NCBI GenBank assembly: GCA_029962745.1
Contig: CM057152.1
Coordinates: forward strand, 24,463,766 to 24,527,765
Reading direction: 5' to 3'
Origin: Echinometra lucunter
Lineage: Eukaryota; Echinodermata; Echinoidea; Camarodonta; Echinometridae
Length of the DNA: 64,000 nt
Part shown: piece after piece, positions 60,741 through 64,000 of the stretch
Numbering within the stretch: position 1 is the first letter of the stretch
How the letters are laid out: each line of letters begins with the position of its first letter
Made by a program: the position numbers and the translations under genes
The notes under the pieces: model-generated
Seen by the model: the letters and a program-made list of their open reading frames with translations, nothing else
Told to the model about the DNA's origin: nothing
The model's database searches: none

Positions 60741-61388
60741 CTGCAGAAACAGGCACAGTTGTAACTAAGTCTGGACTAGAATATTGAAAATGTTCAAGAA
60801 TTAAAATCAGTATTCATTTCACAAACTGTAATTGATGACAGAAGCAAAAATTTTAAAAAAAAAGTTTAAAAAAAAAATGCAATCTAATTATTTCTCTAAG
60901 GATATCATGAATATATATTTCATTATATGAATTTATGCTGTCAAATCAATCCAAAGTATTTTGAATAGAAACAAATTGCTATAAAAACAAATTATAGTCT
61001 AGACTATGTGAAGTCTGATGATTTTATGCATACATATTGCTTACCATTTTAAGTATGAGGAAGGAAGCAGAATTGTTTCTTGTTCAATTCAGGTCAAACT
61101 TGATATCTGTAGAACAATCTTGAGTATTGTAGTTTGGGGGGGGGGGTGGGGTTTAATTTATTGTTATTTGATAAAATGATAATTTTATCAATAATTTTAA
61201 ACTGTGAAAATTGTATTGCCTTCTCAAAAGCAGTAAAATAACATTTTCAGCATCATGCAAACACAAATCATAGCATCCCCTTGCTGGGTATAAATGTACA
61301 CCATTAACAAATTATGCATATTTAATAAGCTGTAACCTCTGCCCTTTGACCCTTACATGTACATACTAAATAACATTACCACGCTTAA
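60741..61388. other. Non-coding upstream of the first visible DMAC2-like exon
   Basis: AT-rich, with a G-run near 61136-61146. Immediately before the MITE is 'tttaataagctgtaacctct' and 'ccctttgaccctt', one unit of a degenerate repeat seen again at 61830-62060. Confidence 0.5.
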
Positions 61389-61796
61389 CCCATTCGTGAC
61401 AGAGGGTCCACATTTTGTGGTTTGGTCTAATAACTTTTGATGCAGAACCCTAAATATTATACCAAATACATCAGCAGAAAGAGCCAAAAAATCTACACAT
61501 ATTGTGCCCAATTTCGTTGCATCAATATTTGTTGTTTGATGCTGAATTTTTTTAAAAAGAAGATAAGCATTAAAATCCTTAAATTGGCTATGGGATGAAA
61601 ATGTTAAAATTACCGTTTTTCCCTGCAACTGGCAACTTTATGACTTCTCATCATACATTCTGTCAATTTATATTTATTTCAGACACATGATGTCTTAAAA
61701 GAAAAATGTAGCAATAAAAGAAAAATGTTGGTGTTGCCAATTTGAAGAATAAAAGCTGATCAAATTAGGCTTTAAATAATTCCTGTCACGAATGGG
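61389..61796. mobile_element. piggyBac-like MITE with TTAA target duplication (complete)
   Basis: 408 bp with perfect 14-bp inverted ends CCCATTCGTGACAG / CTGTCACGAATGGG. It is flanked by TTAA on both sides (61385-61388 and 61797-61800). TTAA duplication with CCC-starting ends is the hallmark of piggyBac-superfamily elements. There is no transposase; the 91-residue minus frame (61353-61628) overlaps the element end and is not a gene. Confidence 0.85.
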
Positions 61797-63296
61797 TTAA
61801 TACATTATCAAATGGAAACCACATTTCTACATATAATTAGCTATTTTCACATGTCTAATGAGCTGTGAACTCTGACCTTGGGATGGTTACTCAAAGATCA
61901 AAATCAGGCTTATCTAATTCATACCACGTACTGTATATACCTTACCAAATTTTATTAAAATCTGTTTAACATCACTACAGTTATCAACTAAAACCACAAT
62001 TTTTGATACATAATTAGCTATTTTTGCATATTTAATGAGCTATGATTTTTGACCTTTGACCTACATAATCCAAAACCAAACTTAGCTAGTAGTCAATATC
62101 ATTGCCCAGTAGAGTAGCTGATGTGGCCATGAGTGGGCTGACGTTCCGTTAAGTGGTCAATATGCTTTTGCATTGACCACTAGTGTAGCTGCACACCACT
62201 ATAAAGACTAGTGGTCATTACAACTACCTCACATTGAGCTTCCTTTGGCAACCACTTCAGCAACCACTCAGGGGCACTGAAGCATAACGCGATCGAAAAA
62301 CAATGGGAAATCGCCGTATGGTGTCTTCAAAAGAGCTAATAAGACACAGAAAAAAAAGACAACGTACATTGGGGCTCTGCATTAGTTGGCTAACTTCAAA
62401 GCATGTCGGCGCCCTAGAACTGTGGTAGGTGCAGATAATTAAATGTATGCTCCCTACTTAAACAAAGGGTGCGTTCATGCAATAGACCGGTTGAACCGTT
62501 TTCCACGAGAACTAGGAAGCCTGCCTGAGGCTTTGCCCGACATACCAGCAACTAATGTATGCAAATTGGGTTCCATCACTTCAGATGCCATTATGCATAA
62601 CAGGTGAACTGAATAATTGGTAACCAAGGTTTCTGGACATAAATGAATGATAAACGTGTAGGCCTATAACTTTATAAACCAGTCTATTTTTTAAAGTCAG
62701 AAATATGAACATAAATTATGATACAAAACAACATTTTGAAACATCATTTCTGTGCGGATAGCATTCATGCAATTTCAGGTCAAAGCTGCATTATCATGGC
62801 TGAAATCCGAAGCTCTGCTTAGACCAGTGGCTTAGATATGTGGCTTATTATGTGCAGATTACTAGGCAGATTGATCCAGGAAGAAATGCCCAGCTTCTAG
62901 TCCTCACTTTTCTGTCTTTATTCTTATATATCTCATTTCATCTTCATCATTCCTTTTTCCTCTTTTCGTTATGGAACTCTATGTTTTAAGTTTTTCATTA
63001 TCTTTGCCATCTGTCATTCTCTATGAAATTCTTTTCTTTCTTCACTTTCTAAATTTCCTGTCGTTATTCTTTGTTTTCAGGCTTCATATAACTTTCTTTT
63101 CTCTATTTACTTCATTTTATCTCATATTTCTCTCTTTCCCTAAGTTCTCCTTTATTTTCCCATATTTTCTTTATCTTTTCCATGCATTTACTTTTTCTTT
63201 TATCATGTTCTCTTTCTGTCTTTCCATATGTTATCGTTTCTTTTTATCTTTCTATATCATCTATCCTCATCTACATAACAGCACCTGCAATGACGT
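61797..63296. other. Non-coding, degenerate repeats and one hairpin
   Basis: Copies of 'attagctatttttgcatatttaatgagct' with TGACCTTTGACC words lie near 61840-61890 and 62010-62065. An 11-bp stem (TGACCACTAGT 62174-62184, ACTAGTGGTCA 62207-62217) surrounds a 22-nt loop. 62880-63270 is pyrimidine-rich. No gene recognised; the frame 62971-63351 is low complexity. Confidence 0.5.
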
Positions 63297-63935
63297 GACT
63301 GAAGCTTCGCACAGTTCAAATGAGATCCTGCATGAAGAGTTTAAAGGATAAGTCCACCACAGAAATTTCACTGTTTCAATAAAAGGAGATAAATTTTAAC
63401 AACATTTAAAAAAAGAAATGAGCAAAATCGGTCAAAGAATAAGAAAATTATACTCATTTACATTTTCTAGTAAGCTACTCTCGGCTCTGCAAATTGGCAA
63501 CACTGATGACATCATATGCAAGCAGGTCTCCATTCACTTTGTACATGAAATTTCACATTTTCTCAATTTTCTTGGAAGTTACACATTTTCTAACCCCCAT
63601 AGTCAATGTATGTTCAGAAGAATTGCTTTTTACATAACATACTTTTTACATAAATAACGATGCACCGAAGCTTTGCGCACTTCATAACGACATCCCACAT
63701 GAAAAGTTTAATAACAGCTCGCAACACATTTCATATTCTTAGCAGATTGCAGCATTAAATAGAAGAGATTTTCAGCTTTATCTTGAATAGGTCACTATGC
63801 TTAGCAAGTTGTGTGGACCTTACTGTTCCAACTTTCAGACACCACACCTACCCTAATATACGCTTCTGATCATAGCGCCCGCACTGAAGCTTCGCACAAT
63901 TAAAAATGACATCACGTATGAAAAGTTTAAAGGCA
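63297..63935. repeat. Dispersed 50-bp motif (3 copies) with a GGATAAGTCCACC-type repeat between
   Basis: The motif 'tgaagcttcgcacaattaaa' then 'atgacatc...atgaaaagtttaaagg' starts near 63299, 63668 and 63889. Between copies 1 and 2 lies 'ggataagtccacc...tttcactgtttcaataaaa...aaaatcggtcaaagaat...gatgacatcatatgcaa' (about 63347-63600), a relative of a repeat I know from sea urchin and amphioxus DNA. The 79-residue frame here is not a gene. Confidence 0.6.
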
Positions 63936-64000
63936 TTGGCTAACTTTGCGAGTAGCTGATTTAAAAAATTCTCAAACTAAGATGAAACATGTGTATGAGT

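Larger units (their letters stand above)
51501..61724 (+). repeat. Third, direct copy of the contig 1 locus (16953-27388)
   Basis: Colinear with contig 1 and inverted relative to contig 2. At checked SNPs and indels it matches contig 2 rather than contig 1. The first about 2 kb is rich in single-base losses, as at an under-polished contig end. Beyond 61724 it continues past the point where contig 1 stops. Confidence 0.9.

Noticed and set aside
61353..61628. 91-residue frame as the missing 5' exon of the DMAC2-like gene
   Set aside because: It lies mostly inside the piggyBac-like MITE, includes its terminal repeat, and lacks a donor site leading to the next exon.

Overview
This is eukaryotic, animal-type DNA. 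It is AT-rich, gene-poor and full of transposon debris, with spliced genes whose GT/AG exon borders can be read and several LINE families. The repeat content points to a marine invertebrate deuterostome, most likely an echinoderm such as a sea urchin. The pointers are tandem TGACCTTTGACC repeats ending in 'tatgcctccg...cggaggcata', a GGATAAGTCCACC repeat, and abundant acatgtac/aggcctac words. The taxon is an inference; no rRNA or mitochondrial marker is present.

The layout is dominated by one locus appearing three times. Two runs of exactly 500 N (27389-27888 and 51001-51500) split the window into contig 1 (1-27388), contig 2 (27889-51000) and contig 3 (51501-64000). About 17-18 kb of contig 1 (about 9607-27388) recurs reverse-complemented in contig 2 (27889 to about 44755). 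About 10.4 kb of it (from about 16953) recurs again in direct orientation in contig 3 (51501-61724). Copies differ by SNPs, homopolymer lengths and a few structural variants. At every diagnostic site checked, contigs 2 and 3 agree with each other and differ from contig 1. The simplest reading is two haplotypes plus an unmerged, wrongly oriented overlap in a scaffold, not a biological palindrome.

The best real gene is a DMAC2/DMAC2L-family gene (ATP synthase subunit s-like, mitochondrial leucine-rich-repeat protein). Four 3' coding exons have matching intron phases. They are intact in contig 3 (minus strand, 56127-60740) and damaged by single-base indels in contig 1 (21604-26412) and contig 2 (28707-33340). 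A single exon resembling the N-terminus of PRMT5 lies at 16408-16527 (minus) and 38426-38545 (plus).

The rest is mobile or repetitive DNA. Contig 1 left arm (1-9.6 kb): a LINE RT C-terminal relic, AGGTCA-rich tandem repeats, an R2/Hero-like LINE relic with CCHC finger and restriction-like endonuclease, and two tandem copies of a hairpin/GC-rich/tRNA-like element. Shared block: a small conserved ORF beside an inverted duplication, a haplotype-specific LINE insertion, nested DNA transposons, an L1/Tx1-like LINE 3' end, a minisatellite, an RTE-like LINE fragment, a 144-151-bp AGGTCA repeat inside the DMAC2-like gene, and a piggyBac-like TTAA MITE at the contig 1/contig 2 break. Contig 2 right end (46.3-51 kb): a decayed CR1-like LINE and a CpG-rich stretch. 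Contig 3 right end (61.8-64 kb): more repeats, no recognisable gene.
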